DNA from: Azadirachta indica
Taxonomy: Eukaryota > Streptophyta > Magnoliopsida > Sapindales > Meliaceae
Reading direction: 5' to 3'
NCBI GenBank assembly: GCA_022749755.1
Contig: CM040450.1
Coordinates: forward strand, 9,694,913-9,758,912
Length of the DNA: 64,000 bases
Shown: one piece after another, positions 10,334 to 22,210 of the stretch
Position numbering within the stretch: the first letter of the stretch is position 1
Layout: every line of letters starts with the position of its first letter
Notes under the pieces: model-generated
What the model saw: only the letters and a program-made list of their open reading frames with translations
Told to the model about the DNA's origin: nothing
Databases searched by the model: none
Position numbers and translations under genes: made by a program

Positions 10334-13300
10334 TTATAAAGCCTGCCTAAGAACATGAAAATTTAATAAATTCCAAATGTTAGCAACAATGCCACTTGAC
10401 AAAGCACAAAATGCTTGTTTTGCAGCCATTTTCCGTGCTTCCAGATTTCTGGCATCACTAAAGAGCTTCCTGAGAGCTTCTTCAAGCTCTGACTTTCCAG
10501 AGACCTGCATCAGAAACGACAAGGAAAGTCCCAAGTCCACAACAGCATCAACACAACTAATACAATTGTAATTCTACAAAGAAAAGACTTCCTTGACATC
10601 AAATATATCAGTGGTTCAAAAGTAATGGTGTATTTAGTTTTGAAATATAGAAATATGCAAACACAGAGAGCTTCTTCGCACCTGCAGAACAGACAAAGGG
10701 TTTAACCTTTGCATTTCCAACACCATGTTTGAGTAATGCCCCACATGATGACCTGAAATTAGTGAAATAATGAAGTCTCTAAACAGTAGCATGTTATCCA
10801 GCAAACCAGGAATGCTTAAGGTTTATGAAGCAAACAATCACCGGTCAAAACAGCACAGCCAGCAGCGGCAGCTTCTGATAAGTTATGGCCAGCTAAACCA
10901 GGGAAGAAAGAACCTCCAATTACAGCTATTGGAGTTAATTTATACAACTGTCTCAACTCACCTACAAGAAAAGTTGAAATTGAACAATAACATCGTGGAT
11001 TCTAAAAGTCAAGCATCAAGTTCCACACATTGAGGATTTATTTTCATTTCATAATGGCCTAACAGAAGAACAGTGAATATTTCTGTCTGTCTACAAATGC
11101 TTTCATTGTCCTCAGAGTTGCCTAGTTTAAGAATGTCAACCAGCAACTTTTGTCATTCATTTCCAAAATATTTAGGCAAATGTTCAACCAACTATCCACC
11201 TCGGCATGCTTCATGATCAACTAAACTCCCCTACCATAAGAACTTGAAACAGCAGCAGGGCAAAACCCCTAGGATCTGCCTGGCTTTAATACATTGAAAA
11301 GGATAATTTCAATGACTATCCATAATCCTAAACACACTCAACTTCATTAGTTTCAGTTATTAATCACAAAACACCACTGCCATTAAGACAATGAGTGGAA
11401 AGTTTCCCATCGAGAAGAATGAGGAGCAGACACACATCGCTGTTTTCATATGCTTACCAAATTTCTTCTCATCCCATAATCTATTAAACCATTGGCTGCA
11501 ATTTAGTAAATTGAATGTTTCATGACTATTAATTGAAACTAATAGCATCAATTGTATTTTAGGCAAACTAAATGGGGTTTTAGTATTATTATCCCCATAT
11601 AAAATTGGTTTGACCTATTTGTCAAAGATAATCCCATTACAATTGGGTTGCAGACTAGTCAAGGACGTTGACAAAACTAATTAGTATTGCTTTCAACTCC
11701 TTAAAATATTATAAATTATTTCTAAATATTTTCAGAATTCTTGAGAATACTAACTTAGGTAATCCAAAAGGAAATGATAATTTCAAAGAATATGTTTCAT
11801 TTGGGGACATAATCCTACAATTTCTGAAAGTTAGGCCAAAAAAAAATGGATACCTAATGAAAAAACAGTCTAGAACATAAGAAAAAACTATAGTGCAAGT
11901 AAAGCCTTTTTGGAGTTACTTGGTCTTTCCTTATTTTAGTTGCCCTAGGTTTTATTTTTACTTATAGGATAGACTAATTTTCCTTATTTGTGATGGCATA
12001 GGATATCTATTATCCTATTGGAGGTGCACAGCTTTTCCTCTTCTGTTCCGATATTCGCCACTATATATAGGGCCTTGTTTCAGTCTTCAAGAGATCGTAA
12101 ACCATTGATGATTATTTGATTGATGATTATTTGAATAAAAATTATTGATTTTTACCAAACATTCTACTGGTTTTTCTGCAGTTTTCATAATTTTCTTCCT
12201 TTTTTCATCTTCTCCATGGGTTTTCTATTAATAAGACTTAGGATCGCTTCTGGAGCACGCTTTTCAAGAGGGGAAAGGTAAAGATAAAATTCTAGTCCTA
12301 TCATTAGACCTATGGTCAACACTTAGTAAGTTTAACTGAAAAGAGTCCCTAAAGTATCATTTTCTACAGGCTTTTCCAAAAGGAATCAAATTCCCAAAAA
12401 AAAAAAAAAAAAATGAGTCCCATAAGCATACTGAAAGGTTATTGCTTAAGTTGAATGAAGATTGGTTTTCAAATACAACAGAAAGGCAATCTGCAAAATC
12501 ACCACTGTCTTGGCTAATTCAACCAAGTTTTGATCTTAATCGTCACTGCCCACATATAAGAATCCTATTTAGTCATTCAACTCATTTTAAGCCCATTATA
12601 TGACAAATATTCAGTTTTCCCCATCAGAATTACTGCCCCAGCTACAACAGTTTGTTTAATGATGGATGCCTCTCATCCTCAGTGGTGTCTTGGCGACTTG
12701 TCATGCATGTTTTCATCTTTCATACATCATCTTTCCTTTGGTATCAACCCGTCCTAATGTTTGCATTTGAAATAGCCATTTTTGAAAATCTTGTTTCTTA
12801 GCAGCTAAAAATCATGAAATTTTAAGCATGACCAATCAATACCATGGCTGTTTTAACAATAATTGCCATATACTTCTAAGGAATATGTGCAATATATATA
12901 CACACACACACTAATTCTCCTGTTCTGCTTAGAAACTGCCTACTTAGAAACTATGGCAATTTTCCAATCAATCCCTTATTTTAAGAATTATTGAGCTAGA
13001 TCAGGGACAGGATTTGCTTTTGACCAAATAGGCATCTGCAGTAGAAGAAACAATAATTAAGATAAAGTGATAACCAGTATAGCTTAAACCAGTTATGGGG
13101 AAAGTTCATAGACAGAAAGTGCACGTTCATCTCCCAAAGCGAGACACACCAATAAAAGAAAAGGTAAGAGAAAAGGAAGGGAACCACAGACCTAATGTAT
13201 CCACCACATAGACATTAGTTGCCGTTGTAAGCTTTTCATGTTGTGACCTTAAAGCTACAGTTTTCCCTTCTTTCTGCAATTCCTGCACTCATTCAAGGCG

Positions 13301-16300
13301 TGTTAAGAGTCAAACAGAAGCATATGTTTTGCCTATCCTGCAAATTATGATGTATAGAACAGAAGCATATGTTTTGCCTGTCCCGCAAATTATGATGAAG
13401 CTATGCATTAAACAAAACTATTTTATTTTGCAGAAGCTTTTTGCTGCTTTAAACCTTCTCCTTTTCTTCAATACCTTCTGAAATTATTCCAGATATCTAA
13501 ATTATTGTCTACAAAGCTCCATTCACACAACACCCATTTGTCCATGTGTAATGGACAAATACTTGGTGGGGCAACATTGGTGATATCTTGATTTCTGGAT
13601 GTAGTTAGCAATTAGTAACGAGATCAACAGAAGCTGAGTGCTTTTACAAATTCACATCAGATACCAAGCACCACCTCCAGCAATTTACGTCTTCACACAA
13701 GAATTTCGAAGCCCATTCTCATTATTAATCGTCATTTAGTTAAGATGTTTCTTCCAGCGAACTTGGTGTCAATACCAAGAGACAGAAAACAACATGACAG
13801 ACTTCTTAAATCAATAAGAATTATCTATGAGCATGCTGGAGAAATGAAATATGTATGCACCATGTTAGATAGACTGTCATGATAATAACTAAGTTGTCTT
13901 TGTCATGAACTAACATAAGTGGTTATAAATTGCACCCTTTGGTGTTCCATCATTATAAGGTTCAGTCAGAAATTGTAACTAACTGCATCTTCAAATTAAG
14001 GCACCCTATGGAAACTTGATTATCACCGGCAAGTGATAAGAAATATTAGAGAATATAAAATATGAACCAGATCTCACACACATACCGACCCCAGATATAC
14101 TGTTACTGTAAAATTAACAATGTTGAAATGAAAAGAAAGGCATCACAATCATACTTGAGCAATCTCTTTTCCATGTTGTGGATGTCGAGGCACAATTATA
14201 ATGACCACCTCAGGGTTTGTTTGCATGAGTGCTTTGTGAACTGCTAACATTACTGCAGATAAGCTTTGTGAGTGCTTCATCCAGGATAAATTAAGAAAGA
14301 AAATAAAACGGTTCTCTCAATCATTGTAGAATACTGAAACCAGCTTGACTGTGAAAGCTACTATAATATCTATCAAATATACATCAAAATCACTAGAAAT
14401 AAAACATGCACCAAAAAGTATACTGTTCATTGCTCCCCAATAAAGAAGCAGCCGGACACAACTATACAAATAGGTGATTCGGAACATAAGAAAAGAGAAC
14501 CATTGATTATCACAGATGACTTTTACAAATGGAAAGCCAATGGCCCTAACTAATAAAATTAGAAGTGACTACAGCAGAGCAAACAAAAACAATATTCTCG
14601 TATGGAACATAACAATTAAGAAACTAGTAGTTGGATATTAAAATCATACAAAGACTATAACATACTTTCAGAAACCAATTGCTGCCATTATTGGCCATGT
14701 CATGACAGGAAGCTTTTTGCCTGAAACTCTTATGCACATCACACATCAAATAATGTAGTAAAGGAAAACTTGCACAAACCGACCTTTTTCTTCACCCCTA
14801 TGTATCGAAGAGGCCATCCAGACTTGTCTCTGGAGAAGTGATACCTTCAGATCTTCTAAATTTCCTATATCTCTCCCTGAATCATCATAGTCATTTACTG
14901 CATAAAGGAAACAATGCGAAGTCCAGATTGATTAAACCATTTCATCTTCTTCAATAATTACTAAAAGTATATGGTCAAGAAACAAAGACGAGAGAGGTGT
15001 ATAGAATTTAGAAGGTAACAATTCACAGAAAGCATGTAAATAGAAAGTAGCATACAATACTAAGACAAACAAAATCTGGCAAAAACAAGAATAATACTCT
15101 CTGCACCAAATCAATTAAATAAACCAATTTTTGTTTCAATAGTAAAGAAAATTCCCACACATTATACCATATTTCAGGTCACCAGAAAAGTTGATGGCAA
15201 AAGGTGGGGCTTGCAGCAGCTGAAAACGGATTGCCTGCAAGGTGCTCTGTGGTATACAACAATGTCAATGACAACATAACAGAAAAAGGGTTAATTCAGT
15301 AAAAAAGTTTAAGCGCACATACCAAAGGGACAATCAAGGAAAATTTTGACAGTAATAACGATATCAGTGGAAGAAGCACAGGTCCTGACCACTGTTTAAA
15401 GGATTCAGCAGACACCCGAGCATTTAACAATGCCAATGCAATCTGGAAGGCTTAAATGAGAAGGCATTACTCAAGTTGTACACTATACAATGGATAACTA
15501 ACACAAATAAAAGAATTCGCAATATTGAACTATAAACAACATATGTACACAAAATCAAATATATCTCCATGAAGAAGATGCTATATAATGAGTTCAAAAA
15601 GCAAGTCACTTAAACATAACTATTATTTGCATACAGATATATCATCTCTAGTCAGCAGATTAGGTCTTCCCACTATAATGTTTGACTAAGTAGCCATTCA
15701 ACAAATAAATGGATTAAAAATCAAAATGGTTGCATGGTTCAGCAATATAGGGATTGAATTAATGATAATTTGTTTTTCTTTTTTCTTTTATTTCTTAAAA
15801 TATGTCTACATAAAATTATGGGTGCATCAACAAGAAGGAATCACTTACACCATGTTTTGAAGCACCCATAATAAGATTTGGCCAAATTTCACTTTCCATT
15901 ATCATGATTGCATTTGGTTTCCAATAATGAAGGAAAGCATCCACAGCAACAGGGATATCAAGTGGGCAAAACTGGCTCCATCATAAAGTAAAAGTAAGCC
16001 ATAACAAAGTGTGATTTCATTTAACATAAGAAAAACATAAGCCATACACTAAAGTTCAATATCATGGCAATGAATATCAAAGCTGTCACCTGAAATACTT
16101 TTCAAGTTATAAACTTTTAAAATGAGAAAAAGGCATACCACAAAGAACTAGCGTGCACAAAGAGGAGCAAAAGGTATAATAAATCAAAGAACAGCAATAA
16201 AAGCTTCATTACAGCAAAAGACACCTCTGTTTTCATGCAATAAAATTGTAATTTTTTGAATTCTTAAACTAAATCTTTAAAACAACAGAAAAATTGGAAA

Positions 16301-17870
16301 ATGAAAAGGAACAAAGATGTAATGATGGCAAAGAAGACAACGCAGTCAAAAGTAAGCTCTGCTCTGTCAATCACTTTTACTTCAGAAGTCCATCAAGCCA
16401 GCATGTAATATATCAAAATTCAAGAAAACCACCAGCACTATGAAAATTAAAAACAGCAGGATGTGCTCCTCCCTAAAAGAAGGTCTTGATGCAGCAGAAG
16501 AAGATTAGTTATGAAAGATATAGGATGATTAAAGCCCTGTATCTACAATTGAAAAGTCGCTTAGAGATATACCTGATATATAACACCATTTGGAAGTCGA
16601 TTCTTTATCACTTCACTGCAAAGAAGAGAAATGGAGTAAAATTTTGCTACTTTCCCCCTAGTATACAATATTTTTTTTTTTTCCCCCTTACCATACTACT
16701 TAGAAGAAATCTAAGCATGAACATCTTTTAAAGAGTCAAAATCACCAATTATTAGTAATAGCAGTGCCGTTGCCTACAATTAAAATACCAACAAGGACAG
16801 ATCCAAAATACCATGACACTTGCTCATTTCATAAGCAACCAAAATCTCAACCATTTTTCTTGAAGAATTTAAACTTCCTCTAACCACTGTGAATAGTGTG
16901 TTTGACAACACTTTTGGCAATCTTTCGAATGGTCAAAAGTGCTTTTATTTTAGTCCCATAGTTTTTAATTGAGGTAGACAAAGTACATTCAGTTCGAGCA
17001 CTTCTTGAAGAAGCATTTGCAAGTGCTCATTAGGCCTCCAAATCAGTCCACGTGCTTTCCAAAACATGTTATCTTCTTGAAAGCACTCCCAATGACATCC
17101 TAAATTCACTTGTTTCATGAAACATAATTCAAAATTCTCATTTTTCGCCTTCATTCTTACTCACTGCCCATTTCTCTTTCCTCTGTTCAACCACATTTCT
17201 ACTAATAATATTCTAGTAAGGCCTTAAATAGAACATAGAAACCTTCCCAGCCAATGTTTAAAAATAACAATTCTACATAATACAATTCTAGTAAGACCTT
17301 AAAGAGCATATCCAATACCTTCCTAGGAAAGAAAAGCTATTTTCTTATTACTTCATTTCATAAAAATATGAAAAAATAATATGAGCGTCCAACAAAAAAA
17401 AGAGCTCTACCCAAATGAATTGAGTCATAAGCTTCAATTACAAAAGCATTGTACAACAGAACTCTTACAAAGCAGAGTAAGTTGTTGTAGTCATCAAGAT
17501 GGTTAAATCCGGCCTCAAACGACGGCAATATCTTATAACCGGAATCGCAGCCATTCCTTCGCCTGTACAAAACCAAAAAAAAAAAAAAATGGCGCTTAAG
17601 GAAGCAAACATATGATATTACTTGTGAACAATGGAGTATAGATATAGAAAAAGAATGAAAACCTAAAGAGACGGCATGGAACCAGAGGAGAGGCCCCGAC
17701 GGACGGGGAATCGAGGAACGGCCGAGACGCTCGGGCCAGCGATGAGGGTGCTCGAGACCTCGGAGTTTGCGCCAGCGTAGGTGAAGGTACACCAACGGTG
17801 ATAGCCCGATCGTAAGTGCTCTGTATATACTGTATATTAGCTTTCCTTTGCCTGCAGCTGCTAATGTCAT
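10334..17870 (-). CDS. KDTA: 3-deoxy-D-manno-octulosonic acid (KDO) transferase, 12 coding exons
   Basis: GT30 glycosyltransferase that in bacteria moves KDO from CMP-KDO to lipid A. Plants have a homologue, reported as mitochondrial in Arabidopsis, whose acceptor is unclear. Coding exons in order: 17870-17663, 17562-17469, 16615-16573, 15971-15849, 15442-15323, 15246-15168, 14897-14784, 14252-14155, 13282-13192, 10961-10842, 10752-10682, 10504-10334. All introns are GT-AG and phases join exactly, giving 1332 nt or 443 aa, close to what I recall for the Arabidopsis protein. Landmarks: FHAVSLGEG at 64-72, with Glu71 at the position of the catalytic glutamate of GT30 enzymes; MESEIWPN at 140-147; IVPRHPQHG at 280-288; GGSF at 339-342; GHNLSEAAA at 348-356. 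Residues 11-38 fit the N-terminal region of the family; targeting cannot be judged. No stop or frameshift was found. The start at 17870 gives the family's N-terminal length. Confidence 0.93.
11885..12260 (+). repeat. LTR-like fragment inside KDO transferase intron 9
   Basis: In the 2.2-kb intron between exons 9 and 10 lies a stretch built like the promoter part of a plant LTR: a TATA word, CTATATATAGGG (about 12061-12072), followed at the usual distance by a direct repeat TTGATGATTATTTGA (12106-12136) and a T-rich tract. It is in the opposite orientation to the gene. No partner LTR or internal region is visible, so a solo LTR or LTR fragment is the best guess. Confidence 0.35.
13313..13402. 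repeat. 45-bp tandem duplication in intron 8 of the KDO transferase gene
   Basis: AACAGAAGCATATGTTTTGC and the sequence after it, up to AAATTATGATG, occurs at 13313-13352 and again at 13358-13397 with two differences. On the coding (minus) strand it lies just upstream of the acceptor of exon 9 (13283). Confidence 0.85.
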
Positions 17871-18043
17871 TGTAACAATTCTTCACCGCAGGACCAGCGT
17901 TCAGAATTGAAAATTTTTATTACGGGAGCTTCGCTTTGGCAAATGAGAGGTCCGGCGGGCCCAGCGGGAAGCTTCGCAATTGGGCCTTTTGTGGGACAGG
18001 CGGCCTGTTATTTCTCTTGCTTGTGTTGATATTTGGGATTATG
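17871..18043 (-). promoter_or_regulatory. 5' UTR and proximal promoter region of the KDO transferase gene
   Basis: This short GC-richer segment (locally GGCGGGCCCAGCGGG) lies just upstream of the predicted ATG at 17870 and ends where a TIR element starts. No TATA box is evident, which would fit a housekeeping gene. Assignment rests on position alone. Confidence 0.4.
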
Positions 18044-18955
18044 ACGTACTTCCCCCATATTCGAACAAATAACTAGATATTCATGATATTTAGAGAAAAA
18101 GATATATCTATAAGATTTGAACAAATAAATGTATATTTTTGAAATTAATATTTCATCCATAAAATAATTATTTTTTTCTTATATGTTAAAAAAATACAAA
18201 CCAACCATTTTAACCTTACTACTAATATATAATGATCAAAATAACCTTATAATTTTAAAATAGTAAAATAACAATTATATATTTAACTTACATTTTTCCA
18301 AAAAAATACCATCTTATAATTTTATCATAAGTTATTATTTAATTAAAATGTTTCTATTTTGATAATTTTATCATGTTTATCTAATTAAAATAATTTTAAT
18401 TTCATCATAAATAATTTCATTCTCATTATATTAATAATATATTTTTCAACTCTAATATTTTTATTTTCATAATTTTATCATTTTGTTTAACTATGCCCAT
18501 CATCCATCCTTGTAATTATGTTGCTTGTTTATTTTCTAAATCCTACTATACAAATTAAATATTTTCAAGAATAAAATTATTTTAATTAGATAATAATTTA
18601 TGATAAAATTATCAACACAAAAATATTTTAATTAAATAATAATTTATTTTAAAATTATAAGAAAAATATTGAACGCGTAATTATAAAAAGTAAGTTAAGC
18701 ATATAATTGTTATTTTACTATTTTAAAATTATAAGGTTATTTTGGTTATTATATATTAGTGGTATGGTTAAAATAGTCAGTTTGTATTTTTCTAATTACA
18801 TAAGGGTAAAATAGTCATTTTGTGGATAAAAAATCAACTCTAAGGAGGGTATCTGCATATTTTCTCAAATCTCAAGAGATATATGTTTTTTCTTAAATAT
18901 TAGAAGATATCTACTTATTTGTCTAAATTTGAAGGAAGAATCTTTTGTAATCCTG
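18044..18955. mobile_element. Long-TIR non-autonomous DNA element (foldback or MULE type)
   Basis: The two ends are inverted copies of each other over about 300 bp. The left arm has GAACAAATAACTAGATATTC and, further in, AACCTTATAATTTTAAAATA (18243-18262). The right arm has the reverse complement of both (about 18715-18735 and 18898-18940). There is no open frame inside. The position is within about 170 bp of the KDO transferase start. Exact termini and target duplication were not resolved. Confidence 0.75.
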
Positions 18956-18974
18956 TTCGCATTTTTTAAAAGAT

Positions 18975-19316
18975 ATTTACACGTATCTATCCTAAGACTT
19001 TTGTGAAAACTTCAGTTTGATAGAAAATTTGTAAAAAAAGATGCAAACCTCCCGTACAAACCTTATCCCCTAATAAAAGATAGTGCACTTACCTAAATAC
19101 CCCCAAATTTCCCATGCAAGTTCAAATAATTACAAAATATGAAACTTAAAACTTAGCACTTAATTTGTCTCTATTAAACATTGGATGTTTGTTTTATTTC
19201 ATTAGACCTAAGAATAAAAGTGAAAATACTGAAATTTGAATAAAACCCAGTATAGTTAACATGAAATAGAGAATATAGTCATTACATTCTAACGGCTATA
19301 TTTTCTACATTTAAAC
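18975..19316 (+). repeat. Left part of dispersed repeat copy A (partner at 37.8-38.4 kb)
   Basis: The block matches 37792-38140: TTTGTGAAAA, CAAACCTCCCGTACAAA, CACTTACCTAAATACCCCC, AACATGAAATAGAGAATATAG and CATTACATTCTAACGGCTAT are shared with small changes. The match resumes at 21629-21830 after an inserted block. The repeat is the upstream part of a GRF zinc-finger gene unit (see 38471-38922). Confidence 0.75.
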
Positions 19317-19319
19317 ATT

Positions 19320-21625
19320 CCATGTAATAACTATATTTTATTATTTATAAGAAAGCATATATATGAATATATATACATTAAGTTATGTGAGAATACAAAA
19401 TATTAGAATTTATAAGGTAAGTATATTTATTTTTTAAAAGACATTATTTGATTATAGATGAATATGTTTATTTTTAAAAAGAATAGAACTATTGAATAAT
19501 ATGGATTCCCTGTGCATAAAAAATATAAAAAAAATGCCTATAGAGTTAAGAGAAATTTTATATATGATGAAGTTTCGGGTTAGGCCTATTTATCATAGTT
19601 ATTAACCGATGTCGTGAAAAAAAAAGAAAAAAAAAAGGAAGAAGTAAAGGGATAGAGAGGAAATCCAAAAAAAAATAAGAGAAAGAGAACTAAAGACATG
19701 TCTTCATCTATTCTCTATTCGCATGTTATCTAGATAAGTTTTCGTAGACATTAAATTATATCTTTTTTAAGATTTCAGATAATGTTAGTTATACAGGACA
19801 TGTTTGATTGATCAAAATATTAATTTAATGTTTTTATTTAATGGTTGATGGGACAAGGATTTTACCGAGTTGATTGAGTAGTTTGTTTATTAGTAATTAA
19901 AAAATAATTTTTTTAGTTCCTATTTTCTAATAAATATTTATGATATTAAACTACATTCAACAAAGAATTTATAGAATTTTATTTCATTGCAATCAGTTAA
20001 TAACCAAATTTTAATGATTTTTCAAGTGTTACCCTATTGTTGTAAAAATAGTAATTGCTGTAGTAGGTCTAAAAATATATAGCTATTTGATTAATCACAT
20101 GATCTTAAAATATTCTAAAAGTTGGTATATTGTTTTATACATTTGTCTATTTATATTTTTAAAGTTTTGTGGCTTTTAAATACTTATAAAAATTGTTGTG
20201 AATTTTCAAAATGATTAACCTTAAATCTAAAAATTTCAGGAAAGTTTAGCTTTACTCAAAATAGAAAATATTCAAAAAATATTTGTGATGACTAAATATT
20301 ATGAAATTTTTGCACAAGTATTTGTATGTATACTCAGTTAACTCTAGATGAGTTTAGCTTGGTTTGATCATTATATTGAGTACTAAAAATCATTGAATTG
20401 AGATTGTTCAATAAGAAATTAAAAAGATAAATCAGAAAGATGTAGGTTAAAGGCTTTATAGTGTACGGTTTTGGACTTAATTAAATGTGAAACTTTTATT
20501 ATTTAAAGTGTAAAAAGTTCTAAAAACAATGATTAAGCTATTGCAATTCAAATGACTTTAGAATCTAATAAAAGTTATTGATATGTAATTAGTTAAAAGA
20601 ATTAGACGTAGAAAGTGGGATCTTGAAATAAGTTGACTATAATTTATCATTAATGAATTATTATGGTTTTAATTAAGTTATGCTTTGTTATAGGTAGGGT
20701 GATTGATTGAAAGCTTTGATTGGTTAGAAGCAATGTGAAAGTTTTGCTTCAATCTAGGTAAGCAAATTTATGCATGATATGTTTGATGTTAATGTTTGGA
20801 CTATTAATTACTATTGTCAGTATGAGAAGGTTTTATAACAAATAAGAAATGCTTTTAATGATTACATACTAATTCTAAAGAAATCATTTGTCAAATTGTT
20901 GAACACTTCATATGAAATATACATGAAAAATAAACGTTATCAACTTTACCTTATATAAAACATTATATTTCGTAAATTACATTTTGGCTCATTGTCTATA
21001 GTAATTATTTCTGTTACTGTTATCGACTGGTTAGTTGGATTACTGTTTGTGCACTTATTAGTTGTTGATGAGCAAATTTTTAAGGTAATATTGTACTATA
21101 TTATGATAATTGAGATATCGAGGTACTATAATATTATGAGACATGAGATAAATAATTTTATTAAACATTTGATTGAATGCTCTTATAAGATACTATATGA
21201 TTTTATTAAATATTTTGATCATGCTTACATATTATCCAATGTTTTTCTTAGAGTTATGATTTCATATATAAGTGTTTATTGTTATTCTTAAAAAAAATTA
21301 TTTGTTGATTAAAAGTTGAGCATGAATTTACTTATCGAGTAGGTAACTCACCCTCGTTATTAATATTTTGTATATTAAGGTGTGTATAAGATGATTGAGT
21401 TGACAAAGGTCTTGAGCTAGACCTTTTTGGAGATAAAAATGCTTAATTTTGCAATAAAGACAATTTGCTTTGAGCGCTTAAGTTTTCAATAAATGTTTGA
21501 TACATTTTGAGGTTTTATATTATTATTTGGAGGAATTTTACTTTGTGATGTTAAGGTTGATGTAACTTGATTTTTAAGCTACATTTTAATTTTTGTCGTG
21601 TTGAGGCAAATTTTGGGATGTTACA
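19320..21625 (-). mobile_element. 2.3-kb insertion in repeat copy A, probably a solo LTR
   Basis: Comparison with the uninterrupted copy at 38.1 kb shows that everything from about 19320 to 21625 is inserted. Its right end read on the minus strand is TGTAACATCCCAAAATTTGC, the typical start of long plant gypsy LTRs (TGTAAC-CCC), and the left end is about 19323 (TG on the plus strand, CA on the minus). No PBS, gag or pol is inside. I could not find a clear target duplication. The 99-codon frame at 20992-21291 has no family signature. Confidence 0.55.
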
Positions 21626-21628
21626 ACT

Positions 21629-21830
21629 TAAAAAGTATAAATTTGGCTTGTTCATAATCCAACTTCAATATAAGATAACACACTTCATATTATTGCAATC
21701 CATTCACTTTTTGCATTTTACAATTACAAACTGACATCTGCAATCATTTACAGAAACTAAATTCCATTTCAAATAGGCTAAATCCAAGCAAAATTGAGTA
21801 TAAAATATGATCACCTTCAACTAATCAGAT
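21629..21830 (+). repeat. Right part of dispersed repeat copy A
   Basis: It matches 38140-38370: ACTTAAAAAGTATAA, CTTGTTCATAATCC, ATAACACACTTCATA, CATTCACTTTTTGCAT, TACAAACTGACATCTG and AAATCCAAGCAAAATTGAG. The zinc-finger coding part seen at the other copy is not recognisable here. Confidence 0.7.
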
Positions 21831-21994
21831 CTAAATTAATGATGAAGAAATAATCATACGAAGTGCAGTAGACTCTCCCAAAAAGGCATTTTCTAGCTCC
21901 GATAATTTCTCAATAAAAGTCAATGGTCTCTCTTTTCCTTTTCTTAACTCTTTAAAAGATCTCCTAAAAAAAGGAAGAGGTACTATAGCTTCAA

Positions 21995-22210
21995 TTAGTC
22001 TCCACACTCCATGATCTTCAGATTATTTATATCCAAAGACCCGGTAGGACAGGCTTCTAATGATTCAGTTGGACATTTGATTGAGAAGACATCTTCAATG
22101 CTCCTCTTAGTAGTGTTAATTTGCAAACAACTATTTTTATTAGCAAGATGCTTCATAGCTTTGAACAAATTAAAGATTACTTGTTCTCCTTGTACTCTCA
22201 AAATGCATAA
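21995..22210 (-). pseudogene. Gypsy (Athila-like) protease-region fragment
   Basis: A 68-codon minus-strand frame starts LRVQGEQVIFNLFKAMKH-like and continues CLQINTTKRSIEDVFSI. The phrase LRVxxExVxFNxFxAMK is the stretch after the aspartic protease in Athila-type polyproteins (compare the element at 44.3 kb in this window). It is isolated, with no LTR of its own recognised. Confidence 0.6.

Noticed and set aside
10770..11033. 87-codon plus-strand frame
   Set aside because: It overlaps antisense to KDO transferase exon 10, whose minus-strand frame has GGSF and GHN motifs.
17358..17870. 170-codon minus-strand open frame read as a single-exon gene
   Set aside because: Only its first 69 codons (17870-17663) are coding. 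The rest is intron 1 and a frame of exon 2 other than the true one. Proper splicing at 17662/17562 continues the KDO transferase.
20992..21291. 99-codon plus-strand frame
   Set aside because: AT-rich, Ile- and Tyr-heavy translation with no motif, inside the probable solo LTR.
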